Assembly: GCA_905178155.1 (NCBI GenBank)
Contig: CAJINV010000027.1
Span: 1-59,330 of the forward strand
DNA length: 59,330 nucleotides
Origin: Amoebophrya sp. A120
Lineage: Eukaryota; Sar; Dinophyceae; Syndiniales; Amoebophryaceae
Direction of reading: 5' to 3'
The notes under the pieces were generated by a model, which worked only from the letters and a program-made list of their open reading frames with translations, had not been told where the DNA came from and searched no databases. Positions 42,825 to 54,855 of this stretch are shown one piece after another (position 1 is the stretch's first letter; the number at the start of each line of letters is the position of its first letter). A program made the position numbers and the translations under genes.

Positions 42825-45800
42825 ATGAAACGCATCTTGCAAGCTTCGTTTCTCGCCGCCGGCGCGGTGGTCGCTACTCATGCGGACCGCCAGGAGCCCG
42901 CAGCGGACCCGGGAGAGCAGGGGCTCGACCGCTTTTGGACCGACGTGCAAGCTGGTGGGGATATGATTTGGAACAAGATGGTTCTGCCACTTCTACAGAA
43001 TAGGTTTATTGCATTTGAAGACTTGTGTTTGTTTGCAAGAGCTACGTACAAGCTTCGCACAGTAGGCGTGACTGGTGCTAATATCTCCACCTATTTTTAA
43101 AAAGTGATGCATGAGGCGAGAACCGGATCGATCGGAGTTCTTTGAAGCACTGCACAGGGAAATTTAGATATGCCAAAACCTCCTGGTAGCGGAATTATGA
43201 ACGCTTTTCCTTTGCACAAGGGCGCGCATGTTGCAGACAGCAGCGGATCTCGAGAACGAACCGAACCCGGTGATCGCCGCGTACTGGGAAGGCTATGTCC
43301 GACGCACGAAAGCATTTGCTGCGGAGGCGAAAAACCACTACGATCGACTGTGCGGAACGGATGCGATTTCCGATCACAAGTCGAGGGCAAGTGGTGACAC
43401 TAAGGGAGCGAAATTTCGGAAACTGGATTCAGGTGCGGGAGAGCCTTCGCCGAACGGGGGTGGAGCTGCACCAACGCCGGACTATGCAGCTGGCGTCGAA
43501 GATGATGTGAAGCTGGAGATAAAGAACCGCCTCAAAAGCTTGTTCGACTTGACCAGCACCGCGGAGGAACCTGTGATGCCGACAAGCGAGCAGGAGCTTC
43601 TTCGAAACTGGTTTTTCTTCTCTGATCAAACTGATGCAAGTGGCACACCGCTCGTCGAGGATGCCGTGCTGAAGGTTGTGCGACAGAAAGCAGTGCTCCC
43701 CCCTGCGAATCATGCCTTTGACGTGCGGGTCTCTAAGACTCCGCAGCACTCTACTGAGCAAGTAGCTCTGGAGACCATGGAAGCACGACAACCTCGGCAC
43801 CGCGTCGTCAGAGTGGAATCGCGCGACATGGCGCTCGTGGCATGTGCCTTGCGACTGCAGCACGAGAAGGCGGCCACGCAGCCGGGCCTTGGCAGCACTA
43901 CTACTGCTCACGGCACGACCTCCACAGGATCATTTTTGAGTACGACCGGCATGTTGGGGAACACCAGAGCCAGCACCCGCGCGACCACGAGCAACCCGCG
44001 TCCGCACGAACCAGAGGGCGTGACCATTCCCACACTGGCCTCTGCATTTCTTATCAAATGTAAAAATGTCTGGGTCTGGAAACTTGTAATGCTGCGTTGG
44101 GAATAGTGAATGCTCTGTAATGCACAAACAAGCATGAGAAATATCTGCGCTTCTTTGTGTTGCGTTTTTCGCATGACAAAGTGCGTTTTTGCATGACAGG
44201 CAAAAGGGTTTCTTCTTGGACACGCATCACAAACTTTTTGGTCATGCCAGACAAGCATGACAAATCTCGCAATCTTCCAGACCCAGACATTTTTGCATAT
44301 GATATTTCTGCTTTTCCAACAAAACATTCTGGACTTCGCAGACATGCAGAAGGATGCTTTGTTCGACACGATGTGGGGGTCCAAGCTGCTGTTTGACCAC
44401 GACGTGCCGGAAGCGGCCGCAAAACGAGCCGGCTTCGCGGTGGCGCGGGCCCGCGCGAAGACCATGGGCAACGTGATGAATATTGTCGCCAACAGTCGGC
44501 AAAGTAGCCGTCAGAACTGGCAGCACCACCTGGACACAGCAACTGCCGCCAAACTCGCCGTGATCGTGCAGTTCATGTACGCACGCCGGCTGCAGTACCT
44601 TCACGCGCAGGAGGCCGCAGGCTATGACCACATCAAGCTGTCGAGCTTGTGGGCGCTCAAGGCAGGAGGAGGTTTTGCAGACGTCAAGGAGTTGCCCCTA
44701 CCAGCTGATGTTGCGGAGCAGTACCAGGATGTGAAAACAACGCGCCGACTTTTGGAGGAGAGTCGGAACCTGGCCTGGAATGCGGGGATATGCATGGCAA
44801 ATAGGTCTGAGTCTGGAAGGATGAAAGCAAAAAAAAATGTCTTGCATGGGCGTCCTCAAAGTTTTTTGTTCTTGCTACGCAAAATCCGGATTTGTCATGC
44901 GGGGACGGCATCCAGAGGTGCCTGACCAAGGCTTGTGCTCCTGCTCTTGCACGCAACATTCGTGGGCTCCGCGTGCGCGTGGCCAAAAGATGCCTGAAAA
45001 GCATCTGTTTGCATCCAGACCCAGAAAGACTTGCACTTGATAGGGTAAGCTCAACATCGATTTCGCGGTCGTAGGCGGAACAAACGGTGAGGTCGGTGCA
45101 AAGGCGGTCGCATGGAGAGAATTTCACTCACTGAAACTTGTGCTCGACGAGTGGTTTAACGAACCCATGCGCTTGGCCCAGAGAGAAGCCAATCCAGACC
45201 TGATCACGAACCCAGGTGGTCCTGGTGGCCCAAACAGTGGGACGAGCTCAAGTAGCAGCGACGGGGCTGATGTGTCGTCGACCACGAATTTCTACAGACC
45301 GTTTGTGGATACGATCGAAGCAGCATGGGAAGGGGAAGACGGGGAAATGCATATATCCTCTGAAGACCAGCAAGAAAACCACGGGGCGCAGGCAGAAGCG
45401 GTTGCTGGCGTGTTGCACGTGGGCACCCTACAGGCTCTGCAGCATGCGTCACTGCGGAGAAATGCCACTGAAGAGAAGAGGTTGCGATACCTCCACCTGG
45501 TGCCGATTCTGAGTAGCGGCGCAACCCATAGTTTGCGACCACGCAGTGAAGATAGTGGTCGGTCGAGGATGGCGCCGGGCACAACTCCCGAAGCAGGCGT
45601 TGGTGCGACTGACGTTCTTGCTTCGGCCGCTCACGAGGAAATGCAGAGCAGCAAGACCCCATTTCACCAAGTTGCAGTTGAGGATCATTTTTTGGCACCG
45701 GAAAGGGCAGCGGAGCTGCACTCCACGGTGAAACAACACCTGCCCGGCGCGGACACGTTGTTGCCGCTAGTTCGCTTTTTGCAAGTGCAGACGCAAGCTG

Positions 45801-48800
45801 CTGCGAAAGCGCATTCTGCCATCGTTGACTACTCGCCCGACCCCGCTGCGGTATTTCACACGCTCGCATCCGGGGTGGAGCGTCGTACGCGATTGGAACT
45901 CCGAGATTTTTCGAGAAAAGAGCCGGCACTCACCCCTTCTGCAATGCAGGGGACCAGCCATATCCCGACACAGCCGCTTGCCACATGGTTTCAAACCCTA
46001 CTTCCGGCTGGAACCAGCGCCGAGCAGTTTCATGGCGAGTTCCATCGGTATGAAATCGAGAATGTTCTGGTCCACGATTTGGTAGAAAATTTTCTTCAGC
46101 GCCCGTTCAAACACTACGTAGAAGACGAACTTGGAAAAGAGCTCTCGAAGGCCTACGACCAGAAGATGAACTACCGACAATTTCGGGACAGGCTGGTCAA
46201 GGTCTTCGAAAGCACCGGCGCACTGCGGGCAAGCCGGCGAGCGGAGCTTGAAGCCTTCCTTGCGCAGGAGCATTTTCCATTTCCCTCGACTGATGTGCTT
46301 ACATCTTCACAAGAAGACCTCAACAGCTCGTGGTACATCAAGGCCGTGGAAGAGGATGCGCGGCTGAAATCGATACGAAGCTACGACGACGGCTTGGAAC
46401 TCATTCGCGCCTTTACAAGGAAAGCTCGGCAAGCGGACGTTTTCTTAGACGGGATGGCAAGGGACAAGAAGTTTGCTTTCTTGAATTCAACCTTGCTGCA
46501 GCGGTTTGCGAGGCACTGGAAGCATTATCAGGTTGCATTTTTGTGCCGCTACCTCGATCGCGATTCGAAACTCGACCCGACGCTGGATGCGGGCTGGATC
46601 GATGCCGAAGCCGAAAAGGGACCTCCACTGGCACCCGATGTAACATGGGAACAACGACGACAGCGATTTCTGCAGGTGCAGTGGAGCATTAGCCGCCGAT
46701 TTTGTACGAAGCCCGGGAGGGCTGCTATGTTGGAGCTCGGGGTACAACTAGATCTAGAAAACGCAACGTCGCTCCCGGATCTAGGAGGGGCAGAAGTAGC
46801 TGCGCAGGCCTTCAAGTTGCTGCGAGATCTAAATTCCAACGGTTTTGCACGGAAACTGGCGTTCGCGGTGTGGCAGTGGATTGAGCGGCAGCAGGTGGAG
46901 GGCCGTATTAGCGATGATACCTTCGAAAGGATCAAGCGCACACACGTGGAGCGGATGCAAGCGAGCGTTGATGCGCCTGTGCATGCCAGATTTTTGTACA
47001 AGATACGAGAAGACGATCGGCCCGGCATGGTGGAAAATGCCAATAGCGAGGAGCAAGCCAACTTTTATCACACCGTCGCGATGCCCGATTTGCAGGAAGA
47101 TATTGCTGTCCAAGTTTGGCGAAACAACAGCGCTGGTTTCATGGCTCCCACAAGCGCTGAGGAACTTCTCCCCGGTGGCACTGTGATTTTTGCGTCTGGC
47201 CGCAGACGGGGAGAGGCGGAGATCGTTGTTGTCTACCTTCACGAGTTCGGCAAAACGATGACCCAGCGAGCTTGCGACACGATTTTAGCCCATATTGCAT
47301 ACGAAACTTATCAAGCGGACATTCCCGGGCCCACGAGCGGAGGACCGCCGATTCACGATAGAATACGCGTCGTGTGTCCCCAGGCTGGAGTGAAACGTGT
47401 CAGCACGAACCGCCGCTACGGGAGCAACGCGGCGTACACCCAGGCTACTGAGGAAGTAAGGGTGACGCTCGAAAGGCACAATCAGGGTCCCTCGTGGTAT
47501 CATTACTACGAACCAGGGCCGCCACAGGACGGTCGCGGCGCGGACGAGCGGAAGATCGATTTGGAAGACTTAGAGGCCTCGGCAAAGTTCGTCGAGGAGG
47601 TGATGCAGCGCGAGGTGGCGCCACTGCCGCCCGCCGGGGTTGTAGGCGATTCTCCTACCACTACGCCGCGTTCAGCTCTACGAGGTCTCTACCTAGCTGG
47701 CTCGAGTCAGGGCGCCGTCCTCGCTCTGCATACGGCGTTTGGGAAGAACTTCGCGTCCCGCACGTCAGCATCAAGAGCTCGAGCTAGCCAAAACGAAACC
47801 GACACCTCCGATAACACCACATCGCATGTTGATGCACAAGGGCAGAACAGCACCTCCAATAACGACCCACCGCACGTTTCTGAACAAGGGGAGGACGCCT
47901 CCAATAACAACCACACACCGGCGCATGTTTCTGAACAACCGGAGGTGGTGGGAGCAGGAGGTGCAGCCAGATTCAAGTTGAAAGGCCTTATTTCGTATCA
48001 CGGTATCATGCACAGAAAAACGTGGGACGAAGCTGCAGAAACGGCGAGATCGTACGCAAAAGAAAATCTGCACCTGCATGTGTGGGCCAGTTCCACAGAC
48101 ACAATTTTCCCCGCAGCACAAGTAGAAAACTTAAGCCGCCAGCGCTTTGCGGTCGGCGGTGGAGTCGCTGCAACTAATGTTGCCACCTCCCCCGCAGGAC
48201 AACGACAACTGCCAGTTCGGGCGCCCCTGGAGCTGTCGAAGTACCATTTTCTGCGAAACTCGCTTCAACACGGAGGGGAGCCTGAAAAGCACATCGCGAA
48301 ATCGCTGACGCACATGTTGTATCACGAGTTTGTTCTCGAAGTGAACACCTTGGACAGCGCGGCGCTGCAGCGGCCGCAGGCGCTCGCCAGCTCCACGGTA
48401 GTTTTTCATCGCAGCTTCGTTCTGCAGGACTATCTCGTGCGCCTAGTCGTGTCGGCATTCAAAGTGTTCGGACCAGCAGCCCCGGCGAGACTAGTATCTC
48501 CACAGCAGACTGCTCGACAAGACGGGCCACTGCCTCTCGTCATCAGGCCCGAGGTGGACTACAGTGTGTCCAGGGACGCGAAGGGCGCAAAGTGCCGGTT
48601 TTCATCGACCAATACGACAGGTCGAGGGAGCATCGATTTCCTGGACGACGGGCTGATTCAGTTTTTGCAGTTGAAGCACGATTGCTACGTAACGCCCCCG
48701 GCTTTCGTTTTGAAGAAGGGCTCGACCGCGACCTTCTTCTCGCAATACCGGAGAATTTTCGCAATGCAAAGTCCATCGCGGCTCGAAGACGAAGGGGCGG

Positions 48801-51800
48801 TGGCTGGGGTCTCAAGCTCGGGTCGAAGTACCTATGTACACGAAAAAAATGAAGTGCAACACCTCCTGCGAGAGTTTGGCCTGAGGATATTCAACGTTGG
48901 TCAGCGACTTTCAAATCATACCCGGGCACAGGAGGTGGCCGCAAGCGAGCAAGAGCGCGAGGTCGAAGCAAATGAGGAGGGAGCAAGAGCTGGTTTTCTA
49001 GCGGCGTTGCGATATCGCTTTGCCTTGCAAGAACAGTTTTTCAGAAAAGTTCGGAGCCAGTTACTGCAGTTTCACAAATTGCGCAATGAGCGAGAAGCCG
49101 ACGCGGGACAGCTACTTTACTTTTTCGGACCGCCGGAGTGCGACAAACCCCCGAAGGCGAAGTTTATGGGACATGGCTTGTTTTTGATCCAGATTGCCCT
49201 CTTCGAGCGATTCTTCTTGGACGGCCCGGAAACCGCAGCCCTCCGTGACTGGCGATCGGGGTGGCCATCTGCGCCTGGGCGCACGCATTGGCCGCCTCTG
49301 AGTATGAATGTTACGGCGCGGGATGGCTGGGTTTATGCCGAACCGCATGAGGACCAGGCTTGGGAATATATAGCTGCCTATCTCGCCGACGAACACTTCG
49401 TGGGGATGAATCAGGAGAAAACGCAAGCGTATGCGATCTACAACGAAATGGACAGCAGGGCAAACGCGCCGGGCGTTGGAGACCAGCTGCACCGTATGGC
49501 GCAGGATGCGGGTGCGGCTCTGGCGGATGTGGCAGAAGACACTGTGAGCGCGCTCTTCCCTCCTGTCGTAGCGGAGCGTAAGTGCGAGACGGTGGGCGTC
49601 GTCACTACAAAGGATGCAATGAAATGCGACTCAAAAGTGCACACCCTGCCGCCGTTCTTTCACCACAACCCCTGGGCCGTATCGCGGATGATGGCGACGT
49701 GTCTGACCCATTTGTCGAACAGCGAACAGCACGCGACAACCGGTATAAATGGACAAGCAGCCACAGTGCCCGTCCGGGTTCTGACGAAGCTTGGAATGGG
49801 GCAGCTGGTGAACATGATCAAGTTCATGCGGTGGCAGTTTCAGAACGACTCCTTGCCACACCACGAGCCAAAAGCTGCCGTCGCGAACTCATCCAGCGTC
49901 GCTGAGCTTCACTCGACAGCGGGCAAGCTGTACCTGTTCCAGCCGAACGAAGACTTCGAGATATTCTTTCGGAGTTTCGCTCCAGAAGGTGCACCAGAAT
50001 GGACAGGAATGCGGGAGAAAACGGTGGAGCACCATTCGTTCGCAAAGAGGCTCTTCGAGGAAAAGCAAATGAATCACATTGCCATGATATATGCAGGGGG
50101 CAGAAACGGCAACTCCACCTTCCGCGAAGAGGATTTCGTGGACCAGCGGTTGATCAGAGACCAATTCATACTATCCCTTGAGATGTTCCACAAATCGCTG
50201 GAGACGAGCGAGTCCGTCCTCGGCGCACCGCAGCGGGCCCCGGTCCATCGGAGACGAGCGCTGCTCGAGGAATATCGCAACATCGCGAAAGCGAGGCGTG
50301 AGGCGGAACAAAACTTGCGTGGGTTGCTAAGGATTCTTGATAACGTTAACCACAAAGACCTTGTGGACCGCAGTTACTACGAGGCTGTGTTTTTGCGGCG
50401 CGACGAAAGCGAAACTATTACTGCAGGTGGTGCTGCGGGGCGGCCACAACATGGCTTAGCCCCTGACTGCGAGTTTTTGCAGGGCGCCTACCGCCTCGCG
50501 TACGAGTTGCAGAGCGCGGCTTCTTCCCCCGAAAACCTCCGCGTTGAGAGGAGACATAGGGCCGCATCAGGTTTTCTCACGCAATTCGGGTCTAGAAGAA
50601 GCGAGTTGCTACGAAACGGACTGCAAATCGTTCCGGCGAACACTTGGAGACGGCATCTACGAGTGAACAAAATGATTCTTTCATCGAGAGAAGGAAGTCA
50701 AAACACTGTTCCAGATTTTTTACTAGACCCAGTTGTGCCGGTAGAAGCAGAAAACGCAGGAAGCGAAGATCAGTCAGCGACCGCAGGAGCAGCCCCCGCA
50801 GAAGTGGCAAACGCTGGAAGTGAAGCTGAGGAGGCACATGCGGTAAAAACGCGCTTGCCTGACCTGATTTTCGAGAAGATACTTCCTTTGTGCAAAGCAC
50901 CGGCAGGGACTGCACAAGCAGCTCGCCTCGCGTCTGCTGTAGCAGATGCCCTGCAGCTGGTAGAAAACGTCTTGCCCGAGCCAGTCCTGGCCGAGCAAAA
51001 GGTTGTGACAGTAGCAGGCACAGCGACTCCAGGATTGGCCCTCTATCCAATGTAAAAATGTCTGGGTCTGGAAACTTGTGATGCTAGGTGGCGTCTCATG
51101 ATGAGGCTACAAATGCTGGCCCAGCATGACAAGTTTCTGAGCTCCTAGGTGTTGCCTATTCTGCATGACAAACTGCGCTTCTGCATCACAGAAAAACGGG
51201 GCTCTTGGGTAACATGCATGACAGATTTAAGAGTCATGCCAGACAAGCATGACAAACATGCAATCTTCCAGACCCAGACATTTTTTCATTTGATACCCTC
51301 CTTCCTGCAGCAACAGCGCCTGCTCCCGCACCCCCTGGAGCCGCAGCTTATGGCGTTCTCAACTGTTACATTCTGAACTGTTACATGGATTTGTGATGCA
51401 AAAATGGCAAAAGCGAAAGGGGGAAGATTGCAAGAATTGCATTACAAATCCCGCACAGATTTAGGTGCTGTTTAGCCCTTCGCAAATTTGTCATGCGAAG
51501 CAGCTTGATCTCGTGGATGATGATGGTAGTTTTGCATGACAAATTCATGTAACAGTTGAGAATGTAACGTTTGAGAACTCCATACAGCTGCCTTTCGGGC
51601 TAGAATCCAGGAGTTCTACGGGAACCGGCCGGACAAAAACAGTGCTGTTGTGGTCTCGGTACTAAGCCAAGCCGCAACCGCACCTCTGCCGCAGCTTGTC
51701 GAAGAGATCCTCGTTGATGACTTGGTGCAGAACCTCGACCGACTCACCGTCGCCCATTCCGCCCAGCAGAAAGAGGTGGAGAAGCAACTCGCGCTCGTGA

Positions 51801-54536
51801 TTCAGGAGGAGCTGCAGGGCATGCTCGCTTTCGTCATCGTACCGGACGTAATTGATGGTGTTGCACCACCTCCGGCAACAACATCAACTACAAATGCAAC
51901 GAGCACGACAAATAATACGCCCCCTGCAGCAGCGGGAGCCGTCGCGCTTGACGACAACACCTTAGTATCGGAAAAGACTTTGCTCCACGAGATCGTCACC
52001 GAGCTGAAAGCGGTTGCGAGCAGAGGGCAACGCGCGGTGGCGGGGGGCAATCAGGTTGCTGTGGCGAATACTCCGAATACGACGCAAACCTCCAACAACA
52101 GCGTGCCATTTCTGCAAACCTGTCGGGAGAACTGCATTATGAAACGCAACGCCCACCTAACCGCCTGCCACGGGCTGATTCACTGTTGCAACGTCGGCGT
52201 TCTCATGAACCCGGAAGGCCGGTCCGGCCCCGACGAAACTGAAGAGGCGATGACGGATTTGCAGATCAGGTTTCCTAAACCCTACGAAGGCTGTCTCGAA
52301 ACCGGGTGCTGTTCCAACGGGCTGAGTGAGCGCAATGCGGCTCCGTGCAAGAACATCGCGGAGTTACTGCCCCACGGCCATCCGTTTTTTTCGAAACTCA
52401 CGTTCCTGGAGGACGAGATTCGCTACAAAGAGTTCTCGGGCCTGGGCGTCGGCGCGTGCCAGGTCCTCCCGCTGAACGCGAAGCAGTGGGACATCTTCCT
52501 GGCCTACGCGGGTATCGCCGGAGCGTATTGGGGCGGGGCCCTGCTGATGTCTCTCCTGTCGAAAGGAAGGTTGGTCCAGGAGGCGATGTACCTCCTCGGA
52601 CCCGGGCTGCAAAACTTGAACCACGGCTTTGAGCGTGCGTTGTGGTACAGGACGGCCACGTGGCGAGGCATACCAAATGCAAATATGTCTGGGTCTGGAA
52701 GGTTGGAACTTGTAATGCTGGTCTTGCATTCCTGTGAAATCTGTATTGCGCGACCAACAAAAGTGGTAGCCTCTCATGTCATTACAAAAACGCAGTTTAT
52801 TCTCATGCGGAGTTCGTATGGGAAAGCGTTCTGCAAACTTGTTCTCCTTTTTTGCATAAGGAAGTGTTTTTCTCTTGCACATTTTAGCATCACAAATCTT
52901 CAGACCCTGACAACATAGTTGCATTTGATAAGGCATCAGGGAGGGCAACGTTTTCGGCTGGCTTAAACTCGTGCGTGACGTCGTGTTGCCCTGGGTGCCA
53001 GCTGGTGGCGGAGGTGCAGGAGGAGCTGGACAGGGTGGGAGCGGCGGAGGAGGGAGCGGCGGCGGCGGAGGTGGTGGCAACAATAATGGCACACCGTCGA
53101 TTCGGTTTGGCGTCCTCTTCGGGCGAGGCGCCGTCGACGTGAGCATTCAGTTGTTGCAGGACTTTGGCATCCCGCTGTTGATCGAGAAGTGGATTTGGCC
53201 GGAAGTGAAGAACTACTGGGAGCCGTTGCTGCGTGGCGTGTGGAAAAATATCTTCACGAAATTGCTCTCGGATCATGCAGTTGAAGGCGAAGCGACTGAT
53301 GCTGACTCAACAACAACATCAGCGTCATCTTCTGGCAATTCTATCATCAACTACCGCAAACTCCTTCTGCAGGAGCAGACCTGCCCTTTCGCGAGAAAGC
53401 TCCACTGCAGCCACTACGCGCCCACGCGAGCGGCTTTCGAGAATGCGGCGGTGCACTTCGTAAAAGCAGTGGTGCTGGATACGCAGTTTGGTCCGGGTGA
53501 GGTGACTGTGTACCAAGAGCTTGACCGGTGGGAAGCGGAGTTCGAAGTGCATGCCGGCGAAGACACAGGAGTGTTTTCAGCTTCCACAACCACGACGAGC
53601 GTAGCTGCTCCCGATGATCATGCAGCTGAAGATAGCGACGACAGTATGCCCTCTACCACAGCGCCGCCGAGTAGTGGCGGGTCGTCGGAAGGGGGATCGA
53701 CGAGCCCCGAGGGAGCATCGTCTCCTGCGTCGCCGAGTGACGACGTCGAGATGCAGGAAGAGGAGGAAATCATGGGCAGTGGTACTACTGTTACATCAAC
53801 TGGTGGTGCAAATAATTCTGCCACATCAACGACAGGAAGCGAAGGGGGAAACAACACTACAGGACAGCCACAAACAGCTCCACAAATCCAGCAAGGCGCA
53901 GCTGCTACCAACCACACGTCCTCCCAACCAGGTAGTGCTACTAGCCCCCAACAAGTAGATCCAGATATGGCAGCCGCGGCGCAGTTGCTCGAGGAAGAGA
54001 TGAACCTGGACCCGTTACAGCGGTGGCACAACATGCAGGGGCTTATCCTTGCGAACATGCGGCAAGAGCGCGAGAGAGCGGTCGCGCGTGCGGATTTTAA
54101 TTTCTTCGGCGTTTTATTCCAAGGGAACGGCTTCCATCCCGGCCAAGCCGTTGAGCAGGGTGTGCAGGCGCACGTTGTCAACAACCCGGTGTGGCAACGG
54201 TTGCGGGAGTTGTTTCTCCGGATGTGGAATCACGGCGTCAACCACAATCACGTGCAGAACATTTCCTATTACCTACGGCTCGCCCTGGAGGTTTTCGAGA
54301 TCATTGCGCAGCTGGCGGGGGACGGTGCCTCGATCTTTCCGTGGCTGCGGGCCATTGCGCAGATCATCGCGCCGCTGTTCCGCTTGCTGTCGGGCGCGTT
54401 GAAGATCGGCTCGCTTGGGGAAAAGTTCCCGCCCTTTGCACAGCGGTGGCTCGCACGGGAGGAGAACGAAAAGCAGTGGAGAAGAGCGAAATTTTATCTC
54501 GGGAAAACGCTGTGTTTTTTAAGTAGTGGCACATGA
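42825..54536 (+). CDS. gene B: giant secreted-type protein with an acyl-protein-thioesterase-like hydrolase domain
   Basis: Inferred exons are 42825 to about 42960, about 43220-44051, 44310-44788, 45048-51043, 51301-51348, 51590-52670 and 52936-54536, about 3390 residues. A Lys-Arg start followed by ILQASFLAAGAVVATHA looks like a signal peptide. The first third is paralogous to gene A. Next comes a region like Abhydrolase_2 (PF02230, acyl-protein thioesterase/carboxylesterase): VVVYLHEFG, CPQAGVKRVSTN, SWYHYY, LAGSSQGAVLAL with nucleophile Ser at 47705, and HVWASSTDTIFP with Asp at 48098. A candidate His lies near 48270. The rest is unrecognised, with a Cys-rich stretch at about 52120-52360, a hydrophobic stretch near 52485-52560 and Ser/Gly/Thr-rich linkers. 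The first intron probably ends in AG near 43228. The stop at 54536 could instead lie in an intron leading to gene C. Confidence 0.78.
44052..44309 (+). mobile_element. introner, family A
   Basis: It starts TATCAAATGTAAAAATGTCT and ends GCATATGATA. The 5-bp duplication TTTCT is at 44047-44051 and 44305-44309. Splicing gives Ala-Phe-Leu-Leu-Phe-Gln-Gln; gene A reads AYLLLHQQ without an intron here. Confidence 0.93.
44789..45047 (+). mobile_element. introner, family A (diverged)
   Basis: It starts TATGCATGGCAAATAGGTCT and ends TTGCACTTGATA. The 5-nt flanks are GGGGA and GGGTA. Splicing gives Asn-Ala-Gly-Lys-Leu-Asn-Ile-Asp-Phe-Ala-Val; gene A reads NDGRLSVDFAV straight through. Confidence 0.9.
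51044..51300 (+). mobile_element. introner, family A
   Basis: It starts TATCCAATGTAAAAATGTCT and ends TTTCATTTGATA. The 5-bp duplication CCCTC is at 51039-51043 and 51296-51300. Splicing gives Leu-Ala-Leu-Leu-Pro-Ala-Ala in phase 0. Confidence 0.93.
51349..51589 (+). mobile_element. introner, family B
   Basis: It starts TATGGCGTTCTCAACTGTTA and ends AATGTAACGTTTGAGAACTC, then CATA. The 5-bp duplication CAGCT is at 51344-51348 and 51585-51589. Splicing gives Gly-Ala-Ala-Ala-Phe-Arg-Ala. Only 48 bp of exon separates it from the preceding introner. Confidence 0.93.
52671..52935 (+). mobile_element. introner, family A
   Basis: It starts TACCAAATGCAAATATGTCT and ends TTGCATTTGATA. The 5-bp duplication AGGCA is at 52666-52670 and 52931-52935. 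Splicing gives Trp-Arg-Gly-Ile-Arg-Glu-Gly-Asn in phase 1. Confidence 0.93.
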
Positions 54537-54855
54537 TGTCTCGGCATGACAGCATGACAAATCTGTTTCGCATGTTGACAGAAAAAGCAGACGTCACGCA
54601 CAGCCAGTACACCGTGAATGCACATATGTTGAATAAATGCCGCTTCAGGCCCGGCTAGCGTGACGAGCGTATTTTTAATGCTCTTGCTGTGCTGTTAGTA
54701 CATACGTACATACATGCATTACTTTACAGACTTACGCTCACACAGCTCTTCTCTTGCATAAATGTGAGAAGGTTTTGTGCTCGGCGGCGTTCACCTCTGC
54801 AACTGGAACGGGACAGCGTAAAGGCGGTTCTTTTTTGACACAAACCCTTTCGCGC

